This document shows positions 39,895 to 48,749 of a DNA stretch of 64,000 nucleotides, piece by piece. Numbering within the stretch: the first letter of the stretch is position 1; each line of letters begins with the position of its first letter. The translations under genes and the position numbers were made by a program. The notes below the pieces were generated by a model, which saw nothing but the letters and a program-made list of their open reading frames with translations, was not told the origin of the DNA and searched no databases. This DNA is from Nocardioides gilvus (GTDB lineage Bacteria; Actinomycetota; Actinomycetes; Propionibacteriales; Nocardioidaceae): NCBI RefSeq assembly GCF_003194605.1, contig NZ_QHKY01000003.1:124001-188000 (forward strand), in the 5' to 3' direction.

Positions 39895-40747
39895 AGTGTC
39901 GGGGCGCCACCGCGTCGAGGTCCTCGATCAGCTGCCGCAGCATCTCCACCACTCCGTCCGGGCCGTCGACCACATGGTCGGCCAACTCCTCGAGCTCGGT
40001 GGGGCCGTCACCGCCGTGGGAGCAGACCACCAGGGTGGGGGTGCCGCTCTCCCGCAGGCCGATCAACTCGGTGAAGGCCTCGACGTCACCGAGGTCGTCA
40101 CCGGCGAAGAGGAATCCGCCGGCAGACCACTGGTCGGCCAGGTCCCGCACCGCGATCCCCTTGTTCATGCCGGGCGCTCGGACCTCCACGACGAGGCGAC
40201 CGGGCTCCACGGCGAGGTCGTGACGGGTCGCGGCCTCGCTGACCAGCGGCAGCAAGCGGGCGAACGCCGCCTCCGGCTCGTCGAGGCGGCGGGTGTGCAG
40301 GGCGACCGCCAGGCCCTTCGGTTCGACGTACGCCTCACCGGCCCCGGCCCGGCGCAGCAGCGAGGGGATCTCGCGCAGGAACGAGGCGAGCCCGTGGGGG
40401 GGTCGTGGGGAGACGATGCGGCGGTCGACGCCGGTCCACCGTTCGTTGCCGTACTGGCCGAGCACGATGAAGTGTCGTCCTCGCTCGGTGATCTGCGCCC
40501 CCACCACGTCCAGGTCGCCGAGCGCCAGCGCCTGGCGCACCGGGCGGCCGGTGATCACCGCGACGCCGCGGACCCGGTCAGCCAGCTCCACCAGCAGATC
40601 CGGCACGTCGGGGTGGACGTGGGCCTGCGTCGGGTCCTCCACGATGGGCGCGAGCGTGCCGTCGAAGTCGAGGCCGATCACCAGGTCGGAGCCGGTGTGC
40701 ACCACGTCGGCGTAGAGCCGAGCAGCCTCGGGATCGGAGAACTCCAT
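39893..40747 (-). CDS. otsB: Trehalose-6-phosphate phosphatase
   Basis: 284 residues from the ATG at 40747. HAD-superfamily phosphatase converting trehalose 6-phosphate to trehalose. Motif I is LVIGLDFDGTLAPI; motif II is in GVAVITGRPV; motif III/IV is FLFAGDDLGDVEAF. The family blocks YGNERW and PGMNKGIAVRDL are present. It completes the OtsAB pathway with otsA, which lies about 1 kb away on the other strand beyond two small genes. The stop codon lies inside the 3' hairpin repeat. Confidence 0.95.
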   Translation of the reverse strand: MEFSDPEAARLYADVVHTGSDLVIGLDFDGTLAPIVEDPTQAHVHPDVPDLLVELADRVRGVAVITGRPVRQALALGDLDVVGAQITERGRHFIVLGQYGNERWTGVDRRIVSPRPPHGLASFLREIPSLLRRAGAGEAYVEPKGLAVALHTRRLDEPEAAFARLLPLVSEAATRHDLAVEPGRLVVEVRAPGMNKGIAVRDLADQWSAGGFLFAGDDLGDVEAFTELIGLRESGTPTLVVCSHGGDGPTELEELADHVVDGPDGVVEMLRQLIEDLDAVAPRH

Positions 40748-40800
40748 GGGGTCACTCAACCAGACCTTGCCGACCCAGCAGAGCGGACGTGACGAGCGCC

Positions 40801-41298
40801 TCAGCCGGTGAGGATGACCGTGAGACGGTCGAACTTCATCGGCGCGATGGCTTCCCTGGTGCGCTTGATGCCCAGGTCGAGAGCCAACTGCTTGGCCTCG
40901 GCCTTGAGCTTCGGAGGGAAGTAGACGGTGTCGGCGGGGATGTGACCGACCCAGTTGTCGGACCCGACGACCTGCCATCCCGCTGCCGTGATCTTGCTGG
41001 CCGTCTGGCCCGCGAGACCCGTGACGCCGGAGTTGTTGAAGACCTCGACGTAGACCTTGCCGCGGTTGATCTTCGGCTTGGGCTTCTTCGTCTTCTCCGG
41101 TGCGGCGGTGGGGGTCGGGGCGGCGCTCGGCGCGACCGACTCCTGCGAGACGGGCGCGACGCGACGCTCCTGCTCAGGGGCGTCCTTGGTGGCGACGAAG
41201 GCGATGCCCGCCATCGCCACCGCGATGATGCTCAGCATCACCACGGGCGAGGGGAAGGCGACGCCACGTTCGTTGCGGCTGCGGTCGAAGAGGCTCAT
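40801..41298 (-). CDS. LytR C-terminal-domain (LytR_C) membrane protein
   Basis: 165 residues from the ATG at 41298. A cytoplasmic basic N-terminus, one membrane helix (VVMLSIIAVAMAGIAFVAT), an Ala/Pro/Lys-rich linker and a C-terminal LytR_C domain (VYVEVFNNSGVTGLAGQTASKITAAGWQVVG to FDRLTVILTG). LytR_C domains are found in cell-wall glycopolymer ligases, but the catalytic LytR-CpsA-Psr part is absent here. It follows the DUF3263 gene by 7 bp. The DUF3263-LytR_C pair near groEL2 is conserved in Mycobacterium (Rv0430-Rv0431 near Rv0440). Confidence 0.9.
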   Translation of the reverse strand: MSLFDRSRNERGVAFPSPVVMLSIIAVAMAGIAFVATKDAPEQERRVAPVSQESVAPSAAPTPTAAPEKTKKPKPKINRGKVYVEVFNNSGVTGLAGQTASKITAAGWQVVGSDNWVGHIPADTVYFPPKLKAEAKQLALDLGIKRTREAIAPMKFDRLTVILTG

Positions 41299-41305
41299 CG
41301 GCTTT

Positions 41306-41623
41306 TCAGACCTCGAAACCGAGGCGGCGGGCGGAGCGCTGACGCTGACGCTGGGCACGCAACCGGCGCAACCGGCGTACGAGGAGGGGGTCGGCCTCGA
41401 GCGCGGCCTGGGTGTCGATCAGCGCGTTGAGGACCTGGTAGTAGCGGGTCGAGCTCATGTCGAACTTCTCCCGGACCGCCTGCTCCTTGGCGCCGGCGTA
41501 CTTCCACCAGTGGCGTTCGAACTCGAGGATGTCGCTGTCGCGCTCGCTGAGGCCGCCGGTCTCTGAGACCTGCCCAGATCCCTGCGCGGTGCTCTGGCCC
41601 TCGAGGGCGTTCGCGGCGTCCAT
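41306..41623 (-). CDS. DUF3263 small HTH-like protein
   Basis: 105 residues from the ATG at 41623, which has GGGGAG at good distance. After a disordered N-terminus comes the DUF3263 core LSERDSDILEFERHWWKYAGAKEQAVREKFDMSSTRYYQVLNALID, whose helices resemble a helix-turn-helix, followed by a basic C-terminal tail. It is an actinobacterial family of unknown function, possibly DNA-binding. It is the first gene of a two-gene unit with LytR_C and is divergent from otsA. Confidence 0.9.
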   Translation of the reverse strand: MDAANALEGQSTAQGSGQVSETGGLSERDSDILEFERHWWKYAGAKEQAVREKFDMSSTRYYQVLNALIDTQAALEADPLLVRRLRRLRAQRQRQRSARRLGFEV

Positions 41624-41753
41624 GTGATCTCCCCTGGATGCTGGCGGCGTGCTGACCCAGCCCACTGTAGGCGACGAACCACAACGATGTCATTCGCTTC
41701 GCGCGAGTCGCCCGCGGCCCTGTCGTCACCGGGTTTCCGTCAGGCCGTGCGAC

Positions 41754-41759
41754 TAGGCT
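41754..41759 (+). promoter_or_regulatory. Putative -10 element of otsA
   Basis: TAGGCT followed by six bases and the GTG start of otsA. No ribosome site precedes this GTG, so leaderless initiation is likely. The same hexamer and spacing occur upstream of the XPB gene. Confidence 0.45.
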
Positions 41760-41765
41760 GAGCCC

Positions 41766-43205
41766 GTGACTTCCTCAGGCATGTCCGAGCTCGTGATCGT
41801 GGCCAACCGGCTGCCCGTCGACCAGGTGATCGACGATGACGGAGGCATCAGCTGGCGCCGTTCCCCGGGCGGACTGGTGACGGCCCTGGAGCCCGTCCTG
41901 CGCTCCAACGAGGGCGCCTGGGTCGGCTGGCCGGGCGGCGTGGACCAGCAGCTCGAGCCCTTCGTGTCCGAGGGACTCCACCTGGTCCCCGTGTCGCTGA
42001 GCGCGAGTGAGATCGAGGAGTTCTACGAGGGTTTCTCCAACGGTTCGCTCTGGCCGCTCTACCACGACGTCGTCGCCAAACCGGAGTACCACCGCGAGTG
42101 GTGGGACTCGTACGTGGCGGTCAACCAACGCTTCGCCGAGCAGGCCGCGGCGGTCGCGGCCACCGGCGCCACGGTCTGGGTCCAGGACTACCAGTTGCAA
42201 CTGGTCCCCCAAATGCTGCGCGAGCTGCGCCCCGACCTGCGCATCGGCTTCTACCTGCACATCCCCTTCCCGCCCTCTGAGCTCTTCGCCCAGTTGCCGT
42301 GGCGGCGCCAGATCCTGGAGGGCCTGCTCGGGGCTGACCTGATCGGCTTCCAGCTGGCCGGCGCGGCCCAGAACTTCGTACGCCTCGTGCGCAACCGGGT
42401 CGGACACCGCACCCACCGCGAGCGCGTCTACCTCCCGGACGGTCGCGAGGTGCGGGCCGCGGCCTACCCGATCTCGATCGACGCCGCCGAGTTCGAGGAC
42501 CTGGCGCGCTCCCCCGAGGTCGCTCGCCGGGCCGAGGAGATCCGCGAGTCACTCGGCTCGCCGAAGAAGATCTTCCTGGGCGTCGACAGGCTCGACTACA
42601 CCAAGGGCATCTTCGCCCGGCTCCGTGCCTACGCCGAGTTGGTGGAGGGGGGCCATCTCAGTGTCGAGGACGCCGTCTTCGTCCAGGTCGCCACGCCGTC
42701 GCGCGAACGCGTCGAGGAGTACCGCATCCTCCGTGACGAGATCGACCGCCTCGTCGGTCGGGTCAACGGCGACCTCGGGCAACTGGGCCGACCGGTCATC
42801 TCCTACATGCACTCCTCCATGCCGCGTGAGGAGCTCGCGGCGCTCTACCGCGCCGCTGACGTGATGGTGGTGACTCCTTTCCGTGACGGGATGAACCTGG
42901 TCGCCAAGGAGTACGTCGCCTGCCGTTACGACGATGCCGGTGCGCTGGTGCTCTCGGAGTTCGCCGGGGCGGCCAACGAGTTGCGGCAGGCGTGGCTGGT
43001 CAACCCGTACGACATCAACGGCATGAAGACCGCCCTCCTGGATGCGTGCCAGGCCCCCGAGAAGGAGCAGTCGCGCCGGATGCGCGCCATGCGACGCACG
43101 GTCACCGAGCGTGACGTCGCGAAGTGGGCCGGTGACTTCCTGGGTGACCTCACCGCGGTCAACCCCGACCAGGACCTCACCCTGCGGCCCGACTTCGACT
43201 ACTGA
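41766..43205 (+). CDS. otsA: Trehalose-6-phosphate synthase
   Basis: 479 residues. GT20 glycosyltransferase joining UDP- or ADP-glucose and glucose 6-phosphate. The N-terminal [14 protein letters not shown], the glucose-6-phosphate region [41 protein letters not shown] and the donor-site lysine in [12 protein letters not shown] are present, as is [18 protein letters not shown] near the C-terminus. An in-frame ATG lies five codons inside the GTG start. With otsB it makes trehalose, a compatible solute and cell-wall lipid precursor. Confidence 0.97.
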   Translation: MTSSGMSELVIVANRLPVDQVIDDDGGISWRRSPGGLVTALEPVLRSNEGAWVGWPGGVDQQLEPFVSEGLHLVPVSLSASEIEEFYEGFSNGSLWPLYHDVVAKPEYHREWWDSYVAVNQRFAEQAAAVAATGATVWVQDYQLQLVPQMLRELRPDLRIGFYLHIPFPPSELFAQLPWRRQILEGLLGADLIGFQLAGAAQNFVRLVRNRVGHRTHRERVYLPDGREVRAAAYPISIDAAEFEDLARSPEVARRAEEIRESLGSPKKIFLGVDRLDYTKGIFARLRAYAELVEGGHLSVEDAVFVQVATPSRERVEEYRILRDEIDRLVGRVNGDLGQLGRPVISYMHSSMPREELAALYRAADVMVVTPFRDGMNLVAKEYVACRYDDAGALVLSEFAGAANELRQAWLVNPYDINGMKTALLDACQAPEKEQSRRMRAMRRTVTERDVAKWAGDFLGDLTAVNPDQDLTLRPDFDY

Positions 43206-43233
43206 TTCACGTGCCAATCCCCACCCGCGAGCC

Positions 43234-43285
43234 TAAGGTCGTGGGCATGATCCTGTCGGTCGCGACGAGGAGGGACCTCGGATGA
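43234..43285 (+). promoter_or_regulatory. Leaderless 12-codon upstream ORF coupled to the PLP decarboxylase
   Basis: TAAGGT (43234-43239), seven bases, then ATG at 43247 starts the 12-codon frame [12 protein letters not shown]. Its TGA (43283-43285) overlaps the ATG of the decarboxylase (ATGA). The sequence AGGAGGG inside this small frame is a good ribosome site for the downstream start. The frame may be a leader peptide or a coupling device. Confidence 0.5.
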
Positions 43286-44748
43286 CTCCTCATGTGGACC
43301 CGACCCCTGCCCTGGAACGACTCCTCGAGCTCCAACGCTCGGACATGCCTGCTCAGGGTGGCCGATCACTCGCCCACATCTACGACTCGGGCATGCCGGA
43401 GGTGACCCGCGTCGGCAGCGAGGCGATGGCGGCGTACGCCAACTCCAACGGCCTCGACCCCGCCGCCTTCCCCAGCGTGGTGCGGATGGAGAACGAGGTG
43501 GTCGGGTTCGCGGCTGACCTGCTGCACGCGCCCGCCAGCGCGGTCGGCACCGTCACCTCGAGCGGCAACGAATCGCTGTTGCTGGCCGTGCAGGGAGCCC
43601 GCGACTCGAGACCGGAGGTGGTCTCCCCGTCGATGGTGGTCCCGGAGACCGCCCACTCGGCCTTCCACCGAGCCGCCCACTACTTCGGGGTGCGCGCGGT
43701 GGTGGTCCCGGTCGGCGCGGACTACCGGCCGGATCCCGTCGACGTCGCCGCGGCCATCGATGCGACCACCGTCCTGGTGGTTGTCTCCGCCCCCTCTCAC
43801 GCCCACGGGGTGATCGACCCGATCACCGAGATCGCTGCCGTCGCCCACTCCCGCCGGGTGGCCTGTCACGTCGACGCCGGCCTCGGCGGCTGGGTGCTGC
43901 CGTACGCCGAGGCAGCGGGACGCGATGTGCGCCCCTGGGACTTCCGCGTCAAGGGCGTGACGTCCATGTCGGTCGACACCCACAAGTACGCGTACGCCCC
44001 CAAGGGCACGTCCGTGTTGTTGCACCGCAGCTCCCGGCTGCGCCATCCCCAGTACTTCGCCGCCGCCCGGTGGCCGGGCACGTCGATGCTCAACTCCACG
44101 ACCCAGTCGACCCGGTCGGGTGGTCCCGTGGCGGGTGCCTGGGCCATCATCCGCATGCTCGGCCACGACGGCTACCGGCGCCTGGCCGGAGAGGTCTTCG
44201 AAGCAGTCGACCGGATCGTGGAAGGCATCGCGAAGATCGACGGGCTGAGCGTGGTGGCGGAGCCCGAGTCGACGCTGGTCGCGGTCGAGACCGATCAGAG
44301 CTGCGACCCGTTCACGGTCATCGACGGCCTCGCCGCACGGGGATGGTCCGTCCAGCCCCAGATGTCGTACGGCAACCACCCGGCCACCATCCACCTGACG
44401 GTGAGCGCCGCGACCCTGACCAAGGCCGATGACTTCCTCGAGGCGCTGGCCGAAGCTGCCGCCGAGGCGGTCGAGACCGGGCCGATCGTGGCCGACCCTG
44501 ACATCCTCGAGATCCTCGATGCGCTGGACCCCAACGAGTTGTTCGACGTCGACTTCGGCAGTCTGTTGGACGCGGCGGGCATGGCCCAGTCGCCTGGTTC
44601 GAGCCAGTTGCTTCCGCAGCGGATGGCGCCGGTCAACGCTCTGCTCGACGCCTCGTCCCCCGAGATGCGCGAGGCCCTGTGGGTGGCCTTCCTGGATCGT
44701 CTGGCCAAGCCTGTGCGCGCGACCGTCCCGCCTCTTCCCGAGGGGTGA
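43282..44748 (+). CDS. Group II PLP decarboxylase / sphingosine-1-phosphate-lyase-like protein
   Basis: 488 residues. The PLP-binding lysine is in [15 protein letters not shown], a sequence typical of sphingosine-1-phosphate-lyase-like and group II decarboxylases. [15 protein letters not shown] binds the cofactor phosphate; [13 protein letters not shown] contributes the ring-stacking residue; HVDAGLGGW carries the pyridine-binding aspartate. The C-terminal about 75 residues after the aldolase-like core are acidic. The substrate could be an amino acid or a phospho-amino alcohol; the sequence alone does not decide. ung follows after 7 bp. Confidence 0.85.
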   Translation: MTPHVDPTPALERLLELQRSDMPAQGGRSLAHIYDSGMPEVTRVGSEAMAAYANSNGLDPAAFPSVVRMENEVVGFAADLLHAPASAVGTVTSSGNESLLLAVQGARDSRPEVVSPSMVVPETAHSAFHRAAHYFGVRAVVVPVGADYRPDPVDVAAAIDATTVLVVVSAPSHAHGVIDPITEIAAVAHSRRVACHVDAGLGGWVLPYAEAAGRDVRPWDFRVKGVTSMSVDTHKYAYAPKGTSVLLHRSSRLRHPQYFAAARWPGTSMLNSTTQSTRSGGPVAGAWAIIRMLGHDGYRRLAGEVFEAVDRIVEGIAKIDGLSVVAEPESTLVAVETDQSCDPFTVIDGLAARGWSVQPQMSYGNHPATIHLTVSAATLTKADDFLEALAEAAAEAVETGPIVADPDILEILDALDPNELFDVDFGSLLDAAGMAQSPGSSQLLPQRMAPVNALLDASSPEMREALWVAFLDRLAKPVRATVPPLPEG

Positions 44749-44755
44749 GTGCGCC

Positions 44756-45442
44756 ATGACGGCGTTGGACCGTCTCGTGTCCCAGGGCCTGATGTCTCCG
44801 GACTGGGCCGTGGCCCTGGCTCCGGTGGAGGAGGACGTCGCCCGCGTGGGCGCCTTCCTCGTCGCGGAGACTGCGGCCGGTCGGGCCTGGTTGCCGGCGC
44901 CCGAGCGTGTCTTCGCTGCCTTCCGGCGCCCCCTGGCCGACGTACGCGTGCTGCTGGTGGGACAGGACCCGTACCCGACGCCGGGCCACGCGATCGGCCT
45001 GAGTTTCGCGGTGGCCCCCGACGTACGTCCGCTGCCGCGCAGCCTGACCAACATCCACCGCGAGCTGGAGGCCGACCTGGGCCATCCGCCGGCACCCCAC
45101 GGCGACCTCTCGGCGTGGGCCGACCAGGGTGTGCTGCTGCTCAACCGGGTGCTGACGGTCCGGGCCGGGGACGCTGGTTCGCACCGGCGCCGAGGGTGGG
45201 AGGCGGTCACCGACCGGGCGGTGGCTGCGGTCGTCGAGCGCGGCGGGCCGTGCGTGGCGCTCCTGTGGGGCCGTGACGCCCAGCAGCTCAAGGCCTCACT
45301 GGGCCCGGTGCCTGCAGTGGAGTCAGCCCATCCGTCGCCGCTCTCGGCGTCGCGGGGCTTCTTCGGATCACGACCGTTCAGCCGCGTCAACCAGTTGTTG
45401 GTGGAGCAGGGCGCGGAGCCCGTCGACTGGCGCCTGGAATAA
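44756..45442 (+). CDS. ung: Uracil-DNA glycosylase, family 1
   Basis: 228 residues. Excises uracil from DNA at the start of base-excision repair. The water-activating loop GQDPYP has D71, the uracil-specificity segment GLSFAV follows, LLNRVLTV corresponds to the asparagine motif, and the leucine loop [14 protein letters not shown] has H192. It is of normal length. It starts 7 bp after the PLP decarboxylase with a GAGGGG ribosome site, so the two may share a transcript, though no functional link is apparent. Confidence 0.97.
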   Translation: MTALDRLVSQGLMSPDWAVALAPVEEDVARVGAFLVAETAAGRAWLPAPERVFAAFRRPLADVRVLLVGQDPYPTPGHAIGLSFAVAPDVRPLPRSLTNIHRELEADLGHPPAPHGDLSAWADQGVLLLNRVLTVRAGDAGSHRRRGWEAVTDRAVAAVVERGGPCVALLWGRDAQQLKASLGPVPAVESAHPSPLSASRGFFGSRPFSRVNQLLVEQGAEPVDWRLE

Positions 45443-45457
45443 TGTTGAACGCTAAAC

Positions 45458-45463
45458 TATTGT
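45458..45463 (+). promoter_or_regulatory. Putative -10 element of the LigB-type dioxygenase gene
   Basis: TATTGT, six bases, then ATG at 45470. The whole 27-bp gap after ung is unusually AT-rich for this chromosome (it includes TTGAAC and TAAACT), so it may hold an operator as well as the promoter. No clear dyad symmetry was found. Confidence 0.45.
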
Positions 45464-45469
45464 AGGGGT

Positions 45470-46240
45470 ATGGAACGTATGCCTGCCCTCTTCATCGGCC
45501 ACGGCGCCCCGCCGCTGCTCGACGATCCGATCTGGTCCGCCGAGCTCAATGGCTGGGCGCGCGACCTGCCCGCCCCCAAAGCCATCCTGATCGTGAGCGC
45601 CCACTGGGAGTCCGCGCCCGTGAGCCTGAGCGCGAGCGGCGCGGAGCTGGTCTACGACTTCGGTGGCTTCGCGCCGAAGTACTACAACATGCGTTACGAC
45701 ACCCCGGACTCCACCGCCCTCGCGGCGCGGATCGCGGCGATGATGCCGACGGGACAACCGGTCCACCAGCACCGCTCCCGAGGCCTGGACCACGGCGCCT
45801 GGGTGCCGCTGAAGATCATGTTCCCCGAGGCCGACATCCCGGTCGTCCAAATGTCCCTGCCGACCGAGGACCCCGCCACCCTGATGGCCCTCGGTGAGCG
45901 GCTGCGCCCCCTGCGCGACGAGGGCGTCCTGATCATCGGCTCCGGCTTCCTCACCCACGGGCTCCCCTTCCTCAAGGAGTTCCGGATCGAGGCCGCCCCG
46001 CCCGGCTGGTCGACGGACTTCGACGCCTGGGCCGCCGAGGCGCTGGCCCGCGGCGACGTCGACGAGCTCGCGCAGTACCGCACCAAGGCCCCCGGGATGC
46101 CGTACGCCCACCCCACCGCCGAGCACTACACCCCGCTCTTCGTGACGCTGGGGGCCGCGAACAAGTCCGACGACCCCGGCGAGCAGAAGATCGACGGTTT
46201 CTGGATGGGCCTGTCGAAGCGGTCGTTGCAGGTCGCCTGA
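45470..46240 (+). CDS. Class III extradiol dioxygenase, 4,5-DOPA dioxygenase-like (LigB/YgiD family)
   Basis: 256 residues, typical of the YgiD/DODA group. Metal-binding histidines are visible in FIGHGAPP (residue about 11), VSAHWES and SGFLTHGLP, with the catalytic HPTAEHYTPL near residue 210. Members cleave catechol-like rings; relatives are annotated as 4,5-DOPA extradiol dioxygenases, though the physiological substrate is often unknown. The gene has its own AT-rich promoter after ung and is followed by a hairpin region before pdxY. Confidence 0.92.
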   Translation: MERMPALFIGHGAPPLLDDPIWSAELNGWARDLPAPKAILIVSAHWESAPVSLSASGAELVYDFGGFAPKYYNMRYDTPDSTALAARIAAMMPTGQPVHQHRSRGLDHGAWVPLKIMFPEADIPVVQMSLPTEDPATLMALGERLRPLRDEGVLIIGSGFLTHGLPFLKEFRIEAAPPGWSTDFDAWAAEALARGDVDELAQYRTKAPGMPYAHPTAEHYTPLFVTLGAANKSDDPGEQKIDGFWMGLSKRSLQVA

Positions 46241-46246
46241 CCGGCA

Positions 46247-46278
46247 CCCGGGCAGGGAACCCGGGCTGGGCGCCCGGG
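46247..46278 (+). terminator. Hairpin after the LigB-type dioxygenase
   Basis: Three CCCGGG boxes lie within 32 bases. CCCGGGC (46260-46266) pairs with GCCCGGG (46272-46278) around a 5-base loop; the first box can pair instead with the second. It is a probable terminator, and the gap to pdxY is 79 bp. Confidence 0.6.
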
Positions 46279-46319
46279 CAGCGCGCGCCTGCGTGTGCAG
46301 ACGGTGAGAGTATTGCTCC

Positions 46320-47171
46320 GTGAAGATCCTCTCGATCCAGTCCCACGTCGCGTACGGCCACGTCGGCAACTCCGCCGCGGTCTTCCCCCTGCAGCGCCGT
46401 GGCCACGACGTGTGGCCGGTGCACACGGTCAACTTCTCCAACCACACCGGGTACGGCGCGTGGGGCGGTCCGTTGATCGCCCCCGACGACGTACGCGCCG
46501 TGATCGGCGGCATCGAGGACCGCGGCGTGCTCGGGCAGGTCGACGCCGTGCTGTCGGGCTACCAGGGTGGAGCCGGCATCGCCGACGTCATCATCGACGC
46601 CGTCGACCGGGTGAAGGCCGCGAACCCCGCCGCCACCTACACCTGCGACCCGGTGATGGGCAACGCCAAGTCGGGTTGCTTCGTGCACCCCGACATCCCG
46701 GTGCTGATCCGCGAGAAGGTCATCCCGAAGGCCGACATCATCACGCCCAACCAGTTCGAGCTGGGCTTCCTCACCCACACCGAGCCCGGCTCCTGGGAGT
46801 CGACGCTCGCCTCCGCTGACCAAGCCATGTCGATGGGCCCGAGCACGGTGCTGGTGACCAGCGTCGAGCGGCCCGACCGCCCCGAGGGGACCATCGAGAT
46901 GATCGCCGTCACCGCCGACGAGGCCTGGGTCGTGCAGACCCCGCACCTGCCCTTCAAGGCCAACGGCTCCGGCGACGTCACCGCCGCCCTCTTCACCGCG
47001 CACCTGCACGAGACCGGCTCACTGCCCGACGCCCTCGCGGCGACCACCTCGAGCGTCTTCGACCTGCTGGAGAACACGATCAACTCGGGCGAGCGCGAGC
47101 TCCGCCTGATCGCCTCGCAGGAGATCTTCGCCCACCCGCGCATGCAGTTCGAGGTCACGCGGATCCGCTGA
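46320..47171 (+). CDS. pdxY: Pyridoxal kinase
   Basis: 283 residues. Phosphorylates pyridoxal to pyridoxal 5'-phosphate in the B6 salvage pathway. The ribokinase-like signature starts ILSIQSHVAYGHVGNSAAVFP. TCDPVMG and DIITPNQFELGFLT are typical of PdxY; the anion hole is PFKANGSGDVTAALF with the catalytic aspartate in GSGD. Translation starts at GTG. The cofactor made is used by the PLP decarboxylase and IlvA in this window, but linkage is probably coincidental. A strong hairpin follows. Confidence 0.95.
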   Translation: MKILSIQSHVAYGHVGNSAAVFPLQRRGHDVWPVHTVNFSNHTGYGAWGGPLIAPDDVRAVIGGIEDRGVLGQVDAVLSGYQGGAGIADVIIDAVDRVKAANPAATYTCDPVMGNAKSGCFVHPDIPVLIREKVIPKADIITPNQFELGFLTHTEPGSWESTLASADQAMSMGPSTVLVTSVERPDRPEGTIEMIAVTADEAWVVQTPHLPFKANGSGDVTAALFTAHLHETGSLPDALAATTSSVFDLLENTINSGERELRLIASQEIFAHPRMQFEVTRIR

Positions 47172-47199
47172 GGCAGCCCACCCCGCCCGGAGTCGCCCC

Positions 47200-47244
47200 T
47201 GTGCGGTGTCCAGGTGTCACTGGGTGACACCTGGACACCGCACA
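47200..47244. terminator. Perfect 21-bp hairpin between pdxY and tRNA-Thr
   Basis: Positions 47200-47220 and 47224-47244 are exact reverse complements with a 3-base loop. It follows pdxY by 28 bases and faces the tRNA gene on the opposite strand, so it can stop transcription from both sides. Confidence 0.88.
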
Positions 47245-47329
47245 AGCGAATGTCGCTCCCCACGGGGAGGTCAAGGGAGGGCGAGCGGGCGACGATCAGC
47301 CCCGCAGCACAGTCGAGTGCTGCCCCTGG

Positions 47330-47402
47330 GGCCGCGTGTCGGAATCGAACCGACGACATCCTCATTACAAGTGAGGTGCTCTGCCAACTGAGCTAACGCG
47401 GC
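47330..47402 (-). tRNA. tRNA-Thr (anticodon TGT)
   Basis: The cloverleaf folds fully: acceptor GCCGCGT/ACGCGGC, D-stem GCTC/GAGC, anticodon stem CCTCA/TGAGG with loop CTTGTAA, and T-stem GTCGG/CCGAC. The anticodon TGT reads ACN threonine codons ending in A or G. There are 72 paired-frame bases plus the discriminator, which appears to be C, and CCA (47327-47329) seems encoded. It is transcribed toward pdxY. Confidence 0.95.
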
Positions 47403-47475
47403 GTGCACTCACCGAGCGCGCCCAGAATCCTAGTCGTACGCCCAGTCACGGGTGCGCGGGCACCTCGTTTACTCG

Positions 47476-47481
47476 TACGCT
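47476..47481 (+). promoter_or_regulatory. Putative -10 element of the DUF4032 gene
   Basis: TACGCT, six bases, then ATG at 47488. There is no ribosome site, so a leaderless message is likely. The gene is divergent from tRNA-Thr, whose promoter must share this 85-bp gap. Confidence 0.45.
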
Positions 47482-47487
47482 GCACGG

Positions 47488-48696
47488 ATGGCCCTACGCA
47501 TCGTGGCCAGCCGGCCGGACCCGGCACTGGTCCGGTTGCCCTGGCACCTGCCTCTGGAGGAGTGGAGCGACGATTACGTCGTCCCGCTCCCGCGAGGGCT
47601 GTCGCGCCACGTCGTGCGGATCGTGCGACTCGGGACCCGGATCTACGCGGTGAAGGAGACCCAGGAGCCGATCGCGTTCACCGAGTACCGGATGCTGCGC
47701 GACCTGCAACGCCTCGACCTCCCTGCCGTACGCCCCCAGGCCGTCGTCACCGGTCGGGTCGCGCGTGACGGCACTCCCCTGCCGGCGGCGTTGCTGACCG
47801 AACACCTGCGCTACTCACTGCCCTACCGCAGTCTCTTCAGCCACGGGGTCACCGCCGAGCGGGTGCCGTCCCTGATCGACGCGATCGTGGTGCTGCTGGC
47901 GCGACTCCACCTTGTCGGCTTCTTCTGGGGCGACGTGTCGCTCTCCAACGTCCTCTTCCGGCGCAATGCCGGCGAGTTCGCGGCCTACCTGGTGGACGCC
48001 GAGACCGGCGAGCTCCACGACTCGATCAGCGACCGGATGCGCGAGCACGACCTGACGGTGGGCGGGGAGAACATCTTCGCCGAGCTGATGGACCTCAAGG
48101 CCAGCGGCCGGATGCACGGCGACCTCGACCCGTTGACGATCGTGACGATGCTGCACGAGCGCTACCAGGTGCTGATGGAGGAGCTGACCGCGGTCGAGGA
48201 GTTCGGCACCGAGGAGATGTGGCGCATCGAGCAGCGCATCGAGCGCCTCAACGAGCTCGGCTTCGACGTCGACGAGCTCGACATCATCACCGACTACGAC
48301 GGCGACCGGGTCGAGATCCAGCCCAAGGTGGTCGACCTGGGCCACCACGTACGTGAGTTGCGGGCCCTGACCGGCCTGCAGGTCGAGGAGAACCAGGCCC
48401 GTCGGCTGCTCAACGACATCGCTGCCTTCACCGCCGCCCACGACCTGGGCCGCGAGGACCGCCACGTCGTCGCCAACCGTTGGCTGATGGAGGTCTACGA
48501 GCCGATCTCGGCGATGGTTCCCCCCGAAGCCCGCGGCAAGCTGGAGCCGGCCGAACGCTTCCACGAGATCCTCGAGCACCGCTGGCGGCTCTCCGACGAG
48601 GCCGAGCAGGAGGTCGACATCTTCGTCGCCGCCCGGGACTGGATCGAGCACGAGCTGGGCCAACGACCCGAGGAAGCGATCGCCTCCGACACCTGA
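47488..48696 (+). CDS. DUF4032 kinase-like protein
   Basis: 402 residues from the ATG at 47488. The N-terminal half resembles a lipopolysaccharide-kinase/Ser-Thr-kinase fold: YAVKETQEPIAFTEYRMLRDL supplies the lysine and helix-C glutamate, FFWGDVSLSNVLFRR resembles the catalytic loop, and YLVDAETGE the metal-binding aspartate. The C-terminal part is the DUF4032 domain (DIITDYDGDRVEIQPKVVDLGHHVREL). Actinobacterial, function unknown; kinase activity is inferred only from these motifs. It stands alone between tRNA-Thr and gntK. Confidence 0.88.
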   Translation: MALRIVASRPDPALVRLPWHLPLEEWSDDYVVPLPRGLSRHVVRIVRLGTRIYAVKETQEPIAFTEYRMLRDLQRLDLPAVRPQAVVTGRVARDGTPLPAALLTEHLRYSLPYRSLFSHGVTAERVPSLIDAIVVLLARLHLVGFFWGDVSLSNVLFRRNAGEFAAYLVDAETGELHDSISDRMREHDLTVGGENIFAELMDLKASGRMHGDLDPLTIVTMLHERYQVLMEELTAVEEFGTEEMWRIEQRIERLNELGFDVDELDIITDYDGDRVEIQPKVVDLGHHVRELRALTGLQVEENQARRLLNDIAAFTAAHDLGREDRHVVANRWLMEVYEPISAMVPPEARGKLEPAERFHEILEHRWRLSDEAEQEVDIFVAARDWIEHELGQRPEEAIASDT

Positions 48697-48749
48697 GCGG
48701 GGCGGGTCCCTGGCCGGACGCCAGCGCCGAATGCCAGGGCCGGCTCGAC

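Noticed and set aside
45443..45469. A MarR-type operator in the AT-rich gap before the LigB-type dioxygenase.
   Set aside because: The half-sites TTGAAC and TAAACT are suggestive, but the symmetry is poor and no regulator gene is adjacent.
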